34,488 bases of DNA from Akkermansiaceae bacterium (GCA_947491475.1 CANLKN010000036.1:1-34488); one strand, 5' to 3'. Positions 1-7,872 are shown, counted from the first letter of the stretch. Notes: a model not told the origin generated them from the sequence alone. Program-made: numbers and translations.

Positions 1-631
1 AGCTGCTCCAGCGATATTCCGCCGGATCCTCAGCCAACCCGGCTCTCACGGGATTCAAATCGATATAAGCCGCGATTGTTCTCGAAGCCAACCCGTCCTC
101 CACCACCACGCTTTTGAACGTTTCCTCCCATAAGTTGCCGCATCTTTTCGTCCGCTTGTTGTGCCAGCGAGTGAAGCGCTGCAGCAATGTTTTCATAAAC
201 TCCGATAAATCATGCATCCGGTAAGTGAATCGCCCGTGAACCCGATGCACATACGCCTCGCCATCTGTGGCAAGCCCCTGCGCCACCACCTGCCGCGCCG
301 CCGCCAATTCCTTCGCCACCGCCGCCACAAATGCCTTCGGATACAGCCCGCCGATCCGCTTGAGCAACTCGTCATCCGTCAACGGCCCCTTCGGTCGGGG
401 AGCCACCTCCAGCAGCAAGTGAAAATGGTTGCACATCACGCAATAAGCCAGCACCCGGCAACCGGAGAAATTCTCCATCATGCGCATGTAAATGCGGAAC
501 TGCTCTTTATCCTCCGCCGCGAAAGCAAAGCGCTTGTCCACCACCCGCGCGATGCAGTGGTAAATCGCAGGCTTCATTTCCGAATCCTTCTCCGAATCCG
601 CCCAAGGAACAATCCACCTCGCTCGTGCCAT
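1..631 (-). CDS. REP-associated tyrosine transposase (RAYT, IS200-like), cut by the window edge
   Basis: An open frame runs from ATG at 631 to the left edge with no stop, so the C-terminus is missing. The translation begins MARARWIVPWADS. It shows the HUH-type pair in NHFHLLLE near residue 75, preceded by the hydrophobic CRVLAYCVM strand. The RAYT-typical LNPVRAGL block followed by YRWSS lies just before the edge. RAYTs are single-copy, Y1-type transposases thought to mobilise short REP hairpins rather than themselves. The visible 210 residues already cover the catalytic fold. An AT-rich stretch (670-700) and a small hairpin (717-729) lie upstream. The window also has a REP doublet (20492-20547) and a second, degraded RAYT fragment (24223-24538). 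Family assignment is firm; activity cannot be judged without the end of the gene. Confidence 0.88.
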   Translation of the reverse strand, partial: MARARWIVPWADSEKDSEMKPAIYHCIARVVDKRFAFAAEDKEQFRIYMRMMENFSGCRVLAYCVMCNHFHLLLEVAPRPKGPLTDDELLKRIGGLYPKAFVAAVAKELAAARQVVAQGLATDGEAYVHRVHGRFTYRMHDLSEFMKTLLQRFTRWHNKRTKRCGNLWEETFKSVVVEDGLASRTIAAYIDLNPVRAGLAEDPAEYRWSS

Positions 632-716
632 GCCCACACCAAATCCCCACCCCGCCAGCCATGCAAGCATTTTTTAATTATTTCTGTCTCTTTTAATAAA
701 TCCTCGCAAATGGGGG

Positions 717-729
717 CGTCAGCGTGACG
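717..729. repeat. Small hairpin upstream of the RAYT gene (REP candidate)
   Basis: CGTCA-GCG-TGACG forms a 5-bp stem with a 3-nt loop about 90 bp upstream of the RAYT start, next to a G5 run. The small loop and position fit a REP element, but the stem is short and I could not identify a second copy in the window. Confidence 0.3.
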
Positions 730-805
730 GATATGCCCTGCATCGGGGCGGCGGCAGGGGAAATTTCAGGGCAATCTTGAATCTTGGACACCGTTGTAAT
801 CTTGG

Positions 806-1528
806 TCAAGTGGCGTGCAAGGTCTTTTGCAGCAGGGCGTGATACTCCGCGCGCGGGACGTCGTAGCCTCCGAATTGCCGCAGGTGCGGTGTCATCCATT
901 GGGTGTCCAGCAGATGGTAGTTGAGTTCCCGCAGATGCTCCACCAAAGCGACGAGCGCGATCTTCGAGGCATCGGTCTTGCGGGAAAACATGCTCTCGCC
1001 GAAAAACACGCCGGGCAGGGCGACTCCGTAGAGCCCGCCTTGCAAACCTTCCTCGTCCCAACACTCCACCGAGTGGGCGAAACCGAGTTGATGGAGCTGG
1101 CAGTAGCTTTCGAGGATGGTTTCATCGATCCACGTCTCCTTGCGGTCGGCGCAGGCGAGCATGACCTCGCGGAAGGCGGTGTTCCATTTGATCTGGAAGG
1201 GCTGACGCTTCAAGGCGCGGCGCAAGCCGTGGGAAATGTGAAAGCGATCATCCAGCGGAATCAACCCACGGCGTTCGGGCGAAAACCAATGGATCGCGCC
1301 ATCGTCGGCCATCGGGAAAACGCCCTTTGCATAGGCGTCCAGCAGAACCTCGGCTGGAATGACTCGGTGCAAGACGTTGAAATCACTATCGGAGGATCGC
1401 TTGGAAAGGAAGGCGGAAATAGCGCGGCTGGCCACCAGCGGCGTGCCCTTCGATGGCAGCCTGCGACTCTGGGAGGGCCGGATGCGGGTAAGGCGATTGA
1501 TCGCCAGGCTTTTTGACGCTCGTGCCAA
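806..1528 (-). CDS. aat: Leucyl/phenylalanyl-tRNA--protein transferase
   Basis: Aat moves Leu or Phe from aminoacyl-tRNA to N-terminal Lys or Arg of proteins, creating N-degrons for ClpS/ClpAP; it is cytoplasmic. Family blocks are seen in order: AYAKGVFPM, HWFSPERRGLIPLDDRFH, WIDETILESY, GGLYGVALPGVFFGESMF and SRKTDASKIALVALVEHL. The catalytic core starts around VLHRVIPAEVLLDAY. The first in-frame ATG (1528) would add about 50 basic, low-complexity residues ahead of it. A TTG at 1372 would instead give a protein of about 188 residues, like the short Aat forms, so the start is uncertain. The upstream 150 bp overlaps the suspected frameshifted tail of the exported protein encoded at 1550-2041. 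The enzyme call itself is secure. Confidence 0.93.
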   Translation of the reverse strand: MARASKSLAINRLTRIRPSQSRRLPSKGTPLVASRAISAFLSKRSSDSDFNVLHRVIPAEVLLDAYAKGVFPMADDGAIHWFSPERRGLIPLDDRFHISHGLRRALKRQPFQIKWNTAFREVMLACADRKETWIDETILESYCQLHQLGFAHSVECWDEEGLQGGLYGVALPGVFFGESMFSRKTDASKIALVALVEHLRELNYHLLDTQWMTPHLRQFGGYDVPRAEYHALLQKTLHAT

Positions 1529-1549
1529 AGGCGAGCAGCTTTTCCTCAG

Positions 1550-2041
1550 TCAGCGCCACCGCCGTGCGCAGACCATGTCCGGCCAGCACCTCCTTCTGGG
1601 TGTGGAGGTGCCGATGTGGATCCTGCCATCCCCGCTGATCTCGTATCCATACGAGTTGATTGCCTCGTCGTCCGCCCACCATTGACGCGACGTCCCGTCG
1701 GCAGGATTGATCTGCACGAGGCAGAGGCCCCCCGCCGATTGGAAAAGCACCACATAGACCATGGCGGGTTTTCCTTCCGCATCCGGACCGATGAAGGAAT
1801 GGGGGATTACCGCCAAGCGGACCGGGTTGGGCAATTCCACGATCGGCCCGGTGTCGTCGCCCGCGCCTCTGTCATCAATGCGCCCGGAGATCACAAGCGG
1901 AGTCTCGAAGCGCACGGCCGGCCGGGTTTCCGCCGCTTGTCCACCTGCCTCCTCAGCGAAGGCCGTCCCGCTCAACAAGATTCCCAGCAAAAAGGCAGAA
2001 AGGGCGCTCAAGGACTGAATGCGCATCTTCAAGGGTGGCAT
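1550..2041 (-). CDS. Small exported protein of unknown function, probable 3' frameshift
   Basis: The 163-residue frame starts MPPLKMRIQSLSALSAFLLG and has a clear Sec signal peptide ending near GTAFAEE; a start at the second Met (2026) is equally possible. The mature part is a beta-rich sequence (LVISGRIDDRG, VRLAVIPHSF, MVYVVLFQS, INSYGYEISGDGRIHIGT) with no family I recognise. The last 20 residues of this frame (RRRCWPDMVCARRWR) look out of frame. From about position 1627 downward a neighbouring frame reads HTQKEVLAGHGLRTAVALTEEKLLAFGTSV with GC-rich third positions. The natural protein may therefore continue in that frame towards 1500 or below. Either a single-base indel or a true truncation would explain this. 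Confidence 0.6.
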   Translation of the reverse strand: MPPLKMRIQSLSALSAFLLGILLSGTAFAEEAGGQAAETRPAVRFETPLVISGRIDDRGAGDDTGPIVELPNPVRLAVIPHSFIGPDAEGKPAMVYVVLFQSAGGLCLVQINPADGTSRQWWADDEAINSYGYEISGDGRIHIGTSTPRRRCWPDMVCARRWR

Positions 2042-2179
2042 CGGCTGTTAGAAATTTGCATACGGGGTGAAGGCCGTAGAAAGAACCGATGGCCGGACCG
2101 GATGCGGAAAAAAGAGTGGAAAAGTTGGAGCGCTAAAAGTTTGAATTCAGAGATAGTCGGCAAAACGCGCGGCGGCCAT

Positions 2180-2992
2180 TCATGCGTCGGCTGCTTTTCC
2201 GGAGATGACGGCGAAGGCATTGTGATCGTGGATGCTTTCGTGATTCACGGCCTTGACGGTGAACGAGGCCACCCGCTTGTCAGCTAACAGAAGTGCGGCG
2301 GCATTGCGGACCACATCCTCGACGAAGACCGGATTGTCAAAGGCCTGCATGGTGACGTGGCGCTCGTCGGTGCGCTTTAGCAGCGCGTAAACCGGCGCGG
2401 AGCCGGATTTTTCGGCAATTTCGATCAAATCCTCGATCAGGATCAATTCGCAACCGTTGCCCTTCTTCTTCGGCCGGACATCAAGCGTCACGTAGCCGCG
2501 TTGGTTGTGCGCGCCGTAGTCGCTGATTTCCTTGCTGCACGGGCAAAGGGTGGTGACGGGGACGGTGACCCGCAGGACCAGATCGTCGGATGCGCCGTTG
2601 GAGGTGCCCATGAACACACAATCACAGCCGACCTTGGCCGGCGCCCCGGAAACCGGCGCCTTCTTGGACACAAAGTAGGTGAAGGCTACCTCGATGTGCG
2701 CCTGCTCGGCATGCAGTTGTTGTTTCAGGTCGTGCAGGATGTTGGGCAGCGTGCGCGATGTCACCTCGCCCTCGTGCTTGCTGAGCACTTCGAGAAAGCG
2801 ACTCATGTGAGTGCCCTTGAACTGGTGCGGCAGGTGCACCGACATCGAGATGGTGGCCACGGTGGGAAACGGCCTGCCATGCTGGTCGGTCACCTGGATC
2901 GGATAGCGCAGGTCTGAAACGCCCACCTGGTCGATGGCGATGCCACGCGTGTCCGGAGTGGCTTGGATGTCGGGAAGTGATTTATCAGGCAT
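2180..2992 (-). CDS. folE2: GTP cyclohydrolase FolE2 (type IB)
   Basis: FolE2 opens GTP to 7,8-dihydroneopterin triphosphate, the shared entry step to folate and 7-deazaguanine (queuosine) synthesis. The 270-residue length matches the family. Diagnostic blocks are VSDLRYPIQV near residue 26, HQFKGTHMSRF near 56, VTTLCPCSKEISDYGAHNQRG near 145 (containing the metal-site Cys) and the C-terminal AVNHESIHDHNAFAVI. It starts 3 bp after the queD stop and is the last gene of the queF-queC-queD-folE2 operon. Type IB enzymes do not depend strictly on zinc. No zinc-dependent type IA enzyme is seen here. The in-operon position argues that this enzyme feeds queuosine synthesis. Confidence 0.96.
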   Translation of the reverse strand: MPDKSLPDIQATPDTRGIAIDQVGVSDLRYPIQVTDQHGRPFPTVATISMSVHLPHQFKGTHMSRFLEVLSKHEGEVTSRTLPNILHDLKQQLHAEQAHIEVAFTYFVSKKAPVSGAPAKVGCDCVFMGTSNGASDDLVLRVTVPVTTLCPCSKEISDYGAHNQRGYVTLDVRPKKKGNGCELILIEDLIEIAEKSGSAPVYALLKRTDERHVTMQAFDNPVFVEDVVRNAAALLLADKRVASFTVKAVNHESIHDHNAFAVISGKAADA

Positions 2993-2995
2993 GAT

Positions 2996-3454
2996 TCAGC
3001 GGATTGGTTCGTATTCGGCCCATGAGGAGGAGGTCTCCCACACACGCACGCGGAGGAGGCGCACGCCGCTCGCGAGGGGATAACGGGTTTCACTCCTCGC
3101 GGCGTAGGCTGCAAGCGCGGCTGCGGTGTGATCGAAAATGCTGCGCGCCATCACCTCGGTGGTGGGATCCTGGTTTTCGAAACCGATGACGCGTTCGCCA
3201 TAACGCTGCTTGAATTCCGCATAGGCGGGATCCGCGGTGTTCATGCACATGGCGTGATCGAAGCTGTCCAGCCACTCGCCCACCGCGTCCTTGATGATCT
3301 TGAAATCACAGACCATCTCGTTTTCATCGAGCTCCTCCGCCTCCAGCACGAACTCGACACGGCGGGTGTGGCCATGCGGAAACCGGCACTTGTCAGGATG
3401 CTTCGTGAGCATGTGGCCGTTCTCGATTTCGAGTGATTTGCAGATTCGGAACAT
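2996..3454 (-). CDS. queD: 6-carboxytetrahydropterin synthase QueD
   Basis: QueD converts dihydroneopterin triphosphate to 6-carboxy-5,6,7,8-tetrahydropterin, the second step towards preQ0. The 152-residue protein has the zinc ligands His14 (in NGHML) and His27/His29 in the C23-x3-HGH motif, where Cys23 is the catalytic thiol. It also has MVCDFKIIKDAV, the FDHAM block (catalytic Asp/His) and PTTEVMARSIF with the substrate-anchoring Glu. The CxxxHGH spacing fits QueD rather than mammalian PTPS. Its start codon lies directly downstream (in transcript sense) of a CTTG-rich repeat that fills the whole queC-queD gap. It is translated before folE2 with a 3-bp gap. Confidence 0.94.
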   Translation of the reverse strand: MFRICKSLEIENGHMLTKHPDKCRFPHGHTRRVEFVLEAEELDENEMVCDFKIIKDAVGEWLDSFDHAMCMNTADPAYAEFKQRYGERVIGFENQDPTTEVMARSIFDHTAAALAAYAARSETRYPLASGVRLLRVRVWETSSSWAEYEPIR

Positions 3455-3458
3455 GGGG

Positions 3459-3506
3459 AAAGACTCAAGACATCAAGACATCAAGACGCAAGACGCAAGA
3501 GAAGAG
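3459..3506 (-). repeat. CTTG-rich dispersed repeat between queC and queD
   Basis: On the plus strand this is a run of AAGAC units: AAAGACTCAAGAC, then ATCAAGAC, then CAAGACGCAAGACGCAAGAG. It occupies the entire gap between queC and queD and ends about 4 bp before the queD ATG in transcript sense. A near-identical copy (one indel and two substitutions by eye) precedes mutA at 11628-11674 in the same orientation relative to its downstream gene. Confidence 0.75.
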
Positions 3507-3507
3507 A

Positions 3508-4191
3508 TCAGGAGGGAAATCCGGGGAGCGGCGGGGTTTTTAGATAAACCGTGGGGTCGGGCAGGCCGGCGAGGTGGAAGGCTTCGCGGCGCTCTACGCA
3601 GGTGCCGCAGGTGCCGCAATGGATTTCGCCGCCTTTGTAGCAGGACCAGGTTTCCGCGAAGTCGATGCCAAGCTCGGCACCGCGGCGGGCGATTGCGGTC
3701 TTGTCCATGGCGATGAACGGCCGCAGAAGCTGGATCTTCGCGTAGGTGCCCTGCCCCATAGCCTCGCCCATGGCCTGCATGAAGGGCTCACGGCAGTCCG
3801 GGTAGATCGCATGATCGCCGGAGTGGGCGGCGATGACCACGCCATCGGCTGTGATGCTTTCGGCGAATCCCGCTGCGATGGACAGCATGATGCCGTTGCG
3901 GAAGGGCACGACGGTTTGTTTCATCGACTCCTCGGCGTAGTGGCCATCCGGAATCCCGCCGCCGGATCGCAGAAGATCGGATTTGAACAGGCGGTCCATG
4001 AAATCGAGCGCGATGGTGTGATGGGCGATGCCGTTTCGATCCGCATGGAGTTTAGCAAAAGGAATCTCGCAGGCGTTGTGTTTCGCGCCGTAATCGAAGG
4101 ACAGGCAGGCAACGACGTCATGGGATGCAAGCGCCTCGTAAAGCACGGTCACCGAATCCATACCGCCGCTGAGAAGCACACAGACTTTCAT
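3508..4191 (-). CDS. queC: 7-cyano-7-deazaguanine (preQ0) synthase QueC
   Basis: QueC uses ATP and ammonia to turn 7-carboxy-7-deazaguanine into the nitrile preQ0. The 227-residue protein begins with the PP-loop ATP pyrophosphatase motif SGGMDSVT (residues 8-15). It continues with FDYGAKHN, PFRNGIMLSIAAGFAE and AAHSGDHAIYPDCR. It ends with the zinc site, Cys residues in WSCYKGGEIHCGTCGTCVERR. Length and motifs are complete. It overlaps queF by 4 bp, indicating translational coupling. Its substrate needs QueE, which is not encoded in this window. Confidence 0.96.
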   Translation of the reverse strand: MKVCVLLSGGMDSVTVLYEALASHDVVACLSFDYGAKHNACEIPFAKLHADRNGIAHHTIALDFMDRLFKSDLLRSGGGIPDGHYAEESMKQTVVPFRNGIMLSIAAGFAESITADGVVIAAHSGDHAIYPDCREPFMQAMGEAMGQGTYAKIQLLRPFIAMDKTAIARRGAELGIDFAETWSCYKGGEIHCGTCGTCVERREAFHLAGLPDPTVYLKTPPLPGFPS

Positions 4192-4631
4192 GCCGGTTGC
4201 TCGGGATAAGTGGCCTCGGTGGTGAGCTGAATGCCGCCGCGCGGGGCGAACTCGCCGCGAACGATGATTTCCTGCGGCTTGAGAGCGGCCACCAGGTCGT
4301 CGAGGATGCGGTTGACGATTTCCTCATTAAAAGCCGGCTGGTTGCGGAACGAGGCGAGGTAGAACTTGAGGCTCTTGGTTTCCACAATGGTCTCGCCCGG
4401 CACGTAGCGGATCACGATGCGCGCGCTATCCGGTTGGCCGGTCACCGGGCAGAGCGAGGAAAATTCCGGGCAGTTGAGCGTGATCCAGTAGCGGCGACCC
4501 GGGCGTTGATTCGGGAACACCTCCAGGTTCGCCTCCTCAGGGGATGCGGGCAAACGGGTGTCCGGTTTTCCTAGCAGGGAAAGATTCTTGAGGTCCTCGC
4601 GTGCGGCCATGGCGGGATTGTTGAAATCCAT
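4188..4631 (-). CDS. queF: NADPH-dependent preQ0 reductase QueF (short, unimodular form)
   Basis: QueF reduces the preQ0 nitrile to the preQ1 amine in the last step before tRNA insertion. The 147-residue protein is of the short type (T-fold, like Bacillus QueF). It has the nucleophile Cys in SLCPVTGQPD, the conserved Asp of the same block, and the QueF signature ETKSLKFYLASFRN. The family's FHE triplet after this signature, whose His is part of the active site in Bacillus QueF, reads FNE here, a His-to-Asn change. The gene leads the operon and overlaps queC by 4 bp. I see no preQ1-riboswitch-like pseudoknot in the 140 bp upstream, though I cannot fold it here. Confidence 0.93.
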   Translation of the reverse strand: MDFNNPAMAAREDLKNLSLLGKPDTRLPASPEEANLEVFPNQRPGRRYWITLNCPEFSSLCPVTGQPDSARIVIRYVPGETIVETKSLKFYLASFRNQPAFNEEIVNRILDDLVAALKPQEIIVRGEFAPRGGIQLTTEATYPEQPA

Positions 4632-4778
4632 GGCCGGAGGTCGATGCGAAAAAAGCGCCAGCCGCGATGCAAGTCTTCAGCGCGCACAGTTTCGCAGGCG
4701 CAGTGGCCTGGCAACGAAGATCACGCTGGCTGTTTGGGTTTGCCATGCGCGGCGATGCCCCCTCAGGATGGCGGCAAG

Positions 4779-5678
4779 ATGGCAAGATTCATACCCAGAT
4801 TATCCGGCTTCGTCCGGCGGGTATTGACCGATTTTTTCCGGCAAAACCACGGCCTTCTACTCACCGGTGCGGTGGCCCACAGCATGATGCTTTCGCTCAT
4901 TCCGCTGTGCGCGGTGCTGATGGTCGTGTTCTCGCATTTTTTTGATGAAAAATTGCTCATGGAATCCCTCACCAGTGAAATTGCACTGATCGCGCCGGGG
5001 TTCGTGCCCACTCTTACCGAGGTGTTGGAGGGTTTTCTGCGCAACCGGCAGGTCGTTGGCTGGATCAGCCTGTTGGGGCTGCTGTTTTTCAGCTCAATGG
5101 CCTTCCGGGTGATTGAGGATTCCATCGCCATCATCTTCCACCGTCCGCTGCCTGCGATCAAACGCAGCTTCTGGGTCTCGGCGCTCATGCCCTACCTGTT
5201 CATCCTCATCGTGGCTGCCGGCCTGATCCTGATCACTTCCGCCAATGCCATCATCGATGCCCGCAGCCAATTGACCCACGCGCTTCCAAATCTCGACACC
5301 CTGATCCACAACCACGTCGGCAAGATCCTCTACATCTGCGGAGTGCTCGGCTTGGTGCTGCTATTCACGCTGTTCTACAAAATCATGCCGGTGACCAAGG
5401 TCTCATTTCGGCGCGCATTGGCGGGCGGCGTCACCGCCGCGATCCTCTGGGAAATTACCCGCCACCTGCTGGTCGCTTATTACACCCACGTCTCGATCGT
5501 CAACGTGCTCTACGGCTCCATGGCCACCATCATCGTCGTGCTGCTTACCATGGAAGCCGTGGCGCTGATCCTGCTGCTGGGTGCGCAGGTGATTGCCAAC
5601 CTCCAACACAAGGCGGATGCCGGACTGCCGTGGCACCACGATCCGGACGAGGACATCGGCGCTTCAGATTCCGGCTGA
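4779..5678 (+). CDS. YihY/BrkB-family inner-membrane protein
   Basis: This 299-residue polytopic protein belongs to the YihY/BrkB family, once mis-called ribonuclease BN; its function is still unclear, with transport proposed. Several hydrophobic helices are visible: VAHSMMLSLIPLCAVLMVVF near residue 30, WISLLGLLFFSSMAF near 95, LMPYLFILIVAAGLILI near 140, ILYICGVLGLVLLFTLFY near 190, and the last near IVVLLTMEAVALILLLGAQ. The family's KVSFRRALAGGVTAAILWE block follows the fifth. I chose ATG 4779 (MARFIPRL). The longer frame from 4644 adds 45 residues without membrane or family character and overlaps the queF promoter. It is divergent from the queuosine operon. Confidence 0.85.
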   Translation: MARFIPRLSGFVRRVLTDFFRQNHGLLLTGAVAHSMMLSLIPLCAVLMVVFSHFFDEKLLMESLTSEIALIAPGFVPTLTEVLEGFLRNRQVVGWISLLGLLFFSSMAFRVIEDSIAIIFHRPLPAIKRSFWVSALMPYLFILIVAAGLILITSANAIIDARSQLTHALPNLDTLIHNHVGKILYICGVLGLVLLFTLFYKIMPVTKVSFRRALAGGVTAAILWEITRHLLVAYYTHVSIVNVLYGSMATIIVVLLTMEAVALILLLGAQVIANLQHKADAGLPWHHDPDEDIGASDSG

Positions 5679-5689
5679 AATTCCGGCCC

Positions 5690-5719
5690 TTGCTGCAATT
5701 TTCACGCCCCAAATGCTAT
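5690..5719 (+). promoter_or_regulatory. Possible promoter for the propionate operon
   Basis: TTGCTG (5690-5695) and TGCTAT (5714-5719) are separated by 18 bp in the 185-bp gap before the epimerase gene. This resembles a sigma-70-type promoter, but only by eye, and the -10 box is imperfect. Confidence 0.25.
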
Positions 5720-5863
5720 CGGCTGGACTCCGGCGCGCGAGTGCTCCAACTGCCCTGCCTGACTCCTGCGGGATAAGATACGCACAGCCTTAGCAACTTC
5801 CTGCGGTGTCAGGCCGCCATTAACTGCAATCATCCCTCGCATTCAGCAACCACTCCCTCATAC

Positions 5864-6277
5864 ATGATTACCAAAATCGACCACCTCGGCATCGCCGTCA
5901 AATCCCTCGACGAGGCTATTCCTTACTACGAAAACGTTCTCGGCCTTCACTGCGAGGGCCGCGAGGAAGTCGAATCCCAGAAAGTCCGCACCGCTTTTTT
6001 CGCCGCTGGAGACGTCCATATCGAACTGCTCGAACCGACATCCGAGGAAAGCCCGATCGCCAAATTTCTCGAAAAAAACCCGTCCGGCGGCATCCACCAT
6101 ATCGCGTTTGCCACCGATGACATCACTGGCCAGCTCGCCCAGGCCAAGGACAAAGGCGCACGCCTGATCCACGAAGTCCCCTTCGAGGGCGCGGCCGACA
6201 AACTCGTCGCCTTCCTCCATCCGAAGTCCACCTTCGGCGTGCTCACCGAATTCTGCATGCCCGCCAAGGCCCATTGA
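5864..6277 (+). CDS. mce: Methylmalonyl-CoA epimerase
   Basis: This enzyme interconverts (R)- and (S)-methylmalonyl-CoA, linking the mutase product to the decarboxylase. The 137-residue protein is a single VOC (glyoxalase-fold) unit pair. Metal-site candidates are His7 (KIDHLGIAV), the HIELLEP strand, the second His of GGIHHIAFATDD and Glu in LTEFC near the end. Length and motif order are typical. It is the first gene of the propionate operon, 36 bp ahead of the decarboxylase alpha start used here. The genes around it form the same pathway, which supports the assignment over other VOC proteins. Confidence 0.95.
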   Translation: MITKIDHLGIAVKSLDEAIPYYENVLGLHCEGREEVESQKVRTAFFAAGDVHIELLEPTSEESPIAKFLEKNPSGGIHHIAFATDDITGQLAQAKDKGARLIHEVPFEGAADKLVAFLHPKSTFGVLTEFCMPAKAH

Positions 6278-6312
6278 TCCCTAACCTGCCCACCCATACC
6301 ACTCACCAAACC

Positions 6313-7866
6313 ATGGCCATCGACCCCACCCTGCTCGAGGGACTCAAGCAACGCCGCGAAGAGGCCCTGATGGGCGGCGGCATCGACCGCATCGAAAAAC
6401 GCCACGAAAAAGGCCTGCTCTCCGCCCGCGAACGGCTCGCCGCGTTTTTCGACGGCGGCCATTTCATTGAGTTCGGCATGCACGCCCATCACTCGTGCAT
6501 CAACTTCGGCCTCGAAAAACGCAAAATGCCAGGTGACGGCGTCGTCTGTGCCACCGGCTACGTCGATGGCCGCCCGGTCGCCGTTTACGCCCAGGACTTC
6601 ACCGTTGGCGGCGGTGCCGTGGGCGCCATCCACGCCAAGAAAATCTGCGACCTGCTCGACTTCGCCATCAAGGCAGGCATCCCGGTGGTCGGCATCAACG
6701 ACTCAGGCGGAGCCCGCATTCAGGAAGGCATCGAGGCGCTTTCCGGATACGGCCAGATTTTCTTCCGCAACGTGCTCGCCTCCGGTGTGGTTCCGCAAAT
6801 CTCGATCATTGCCGGCCCCTGCGCCGGTGGTGCTGCCTACTCGCCCGCGCTCACTGATTTCATCATCATGACGCGCAAGAACTCCAACATGTTCATCTGC
6901 GGCCCGGACGTCATCAAAGCGGCCACCGGTCAGGTAGCCTCGCTCGATCAATTCGCCTCAGCAGATGCGCATATGGCCGTTTCCGGCAACATCCACCTGG
7001 TGGCCGACGACGATGAACACGCGATGGCGCTTGCAAAGCGACTGCTCGACTACCTGCCGTCCAACAATCTGGGTGATACGCCCCACAAGATGAACAACGA
7101 GATTCCGTGGGTCGAAGACAACGTGATGAATGAAATCATCCCCGCCGATCCCAAGTCGCCGCTCGACATGCAACAGGTAATCGACCGCTTGGTGGACCCC
7201 GGCAGTTGGTTTGAAATCCAGCCCGGTTATGCCCCCAACATGATCACCGGCTTCGCAAAAATCGAAGGCCTCGTGGTCGGCATCATTGGCAACCAACCGA
7301 AGGTCAAAGCCGGCTGTATCGATATCGACTCCTCCGACAAGGCATCCCGCTTCATCCGCGTTTGCAATATCTACTCGATCCCGGTGCTCTCGCTGGTGGA
7401 CGTCCCCGGTTTCATGCCCGGCCTCGCCCAGGAACGCGGCGGCATCATCCGCCACGGTGCCAAAATGCTCTTTGCATGGGCATCCTGCACCACCCCCAAG
7501 ATCACACTCATTTGCCGCAAGGCCTACGGCGGTGCCTACCTCGCCATGTGTTCCAGCGATATGGGCGCGGATTTCGTCTTCGCCTGGCCCACTGCGGAAA
7601 TCGCCGTCATGGGTGCCCAGGGCGCGATGAAAGTGCTCTACAAAAAGGAACTCGAAGAGGCTAAGGACCCCGCTGCCCTTGAGTTGGAACTGCGCAAGGC
7701 ATACACCGAGAAATTCGCATCGCCTTACCAAGCGGCATCCAACGGCATGATCTCCGATGTGATCGACCCCGCTGTTTCCCGCAGCACTTTGGCCTTCGCG
7801 TTCCGCGGCATCATCGCCAAACACGAAACCCGTCCGCCCAAAAAACACGGCAACATTCCGCTCTAA
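6313..7866 (+). CDS. mmdA: Methylmalonyl-CoA decarboxylase alpha (carboxyltransferase) subunit
   Basis: The alpha subunit moves the carboxyl group from (S)-methylmalonyl-CoA to biotin on the carrier subunit. This 517-residue protein is a complete two-domain carboxyltransferase. The N-terminal half has INDSGGARIQEGIEAL (about 145) and GPCAGGAAYSPALTDF (about 170). The C-terminal half has VDVPGFMPGLAQERGGIIRHGAK (about 370) and KAYGGAYLAM with AEIAVMGAQGA (about 410-440). ATG 6313 (MAIDPTLLEGL) gives the family length. An in-frame ATG at 6274 would overlap the epimerase stop and add 13 atypical residues. PccB of propionyl-CoA carboxylase is similar, but the adjacent membrane beta and gamma subunits and the absence of a biotin carboxylase point to the Na+-pumping decarboxylase. 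Confidence 0.94.
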   Translation: MAIDPTLLEGLKQRREEALMGGGIDRIEKRHEKGLLSARERLAAFFDGGHFIEFGMHAHHSCINFGLEKRKMPGDGVVCATGYVDGRPVAVYAQDFTVGGGAVGAIHAKKICDLLDFAIKAGIPVVGINDSGGARIQEGIEALSGYGQIFFRNVLASGVVPQISIIAGPCAGGAAYSPALTDFIIMTRKNSNMFICGPDVIKAATGQVASLDQFASADAHMAVSGNIHLVADDDEHAMALAKRLLDYLPSNNLGDTPHKMNNEIPWVEDNVMNEIIPADPKSPLDMQQVIDRLVDPGSWFEIQPGYAPNMITGFAKIEGLVVGIIGNQPKVKAGCIDIDSSDKASRFIRVCNIYSIPVLSLVDVPGFMPGLAQERGGIIRHGAKMLFAWASCTTPKITLICRKAYGGAYLAMCSSDMGADFVFAWPTAEIAVMGAQGAMKVLYKKELEEAKDPAALELELRKAYTEKFASPYQAASNGMISDVIDPAVSRSTLAFAFRGIIAKHETRPPKKHGNIPL

Positions 7867-7872
7867 TCCCGC

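Noticed and set aside
212-727. Plus-strand ORF of 171 codons
   Set aside because: It is antisense to the RAYT gene and its promoter; the minus frame shows family motifs and the plus frame is a His/Arg-rich shadow.
815-1516. Plus-strand ORF of 233 codons
   Set aside because: Antisense shadow of aat, which has complete family motifs.
4632-4778. Possible preQ1 riboswitch upstream of queF
   Set aside because: I see a T6 run and GC pairs but not the A-rich tail and small pseudoknot of known preQ1 classes.
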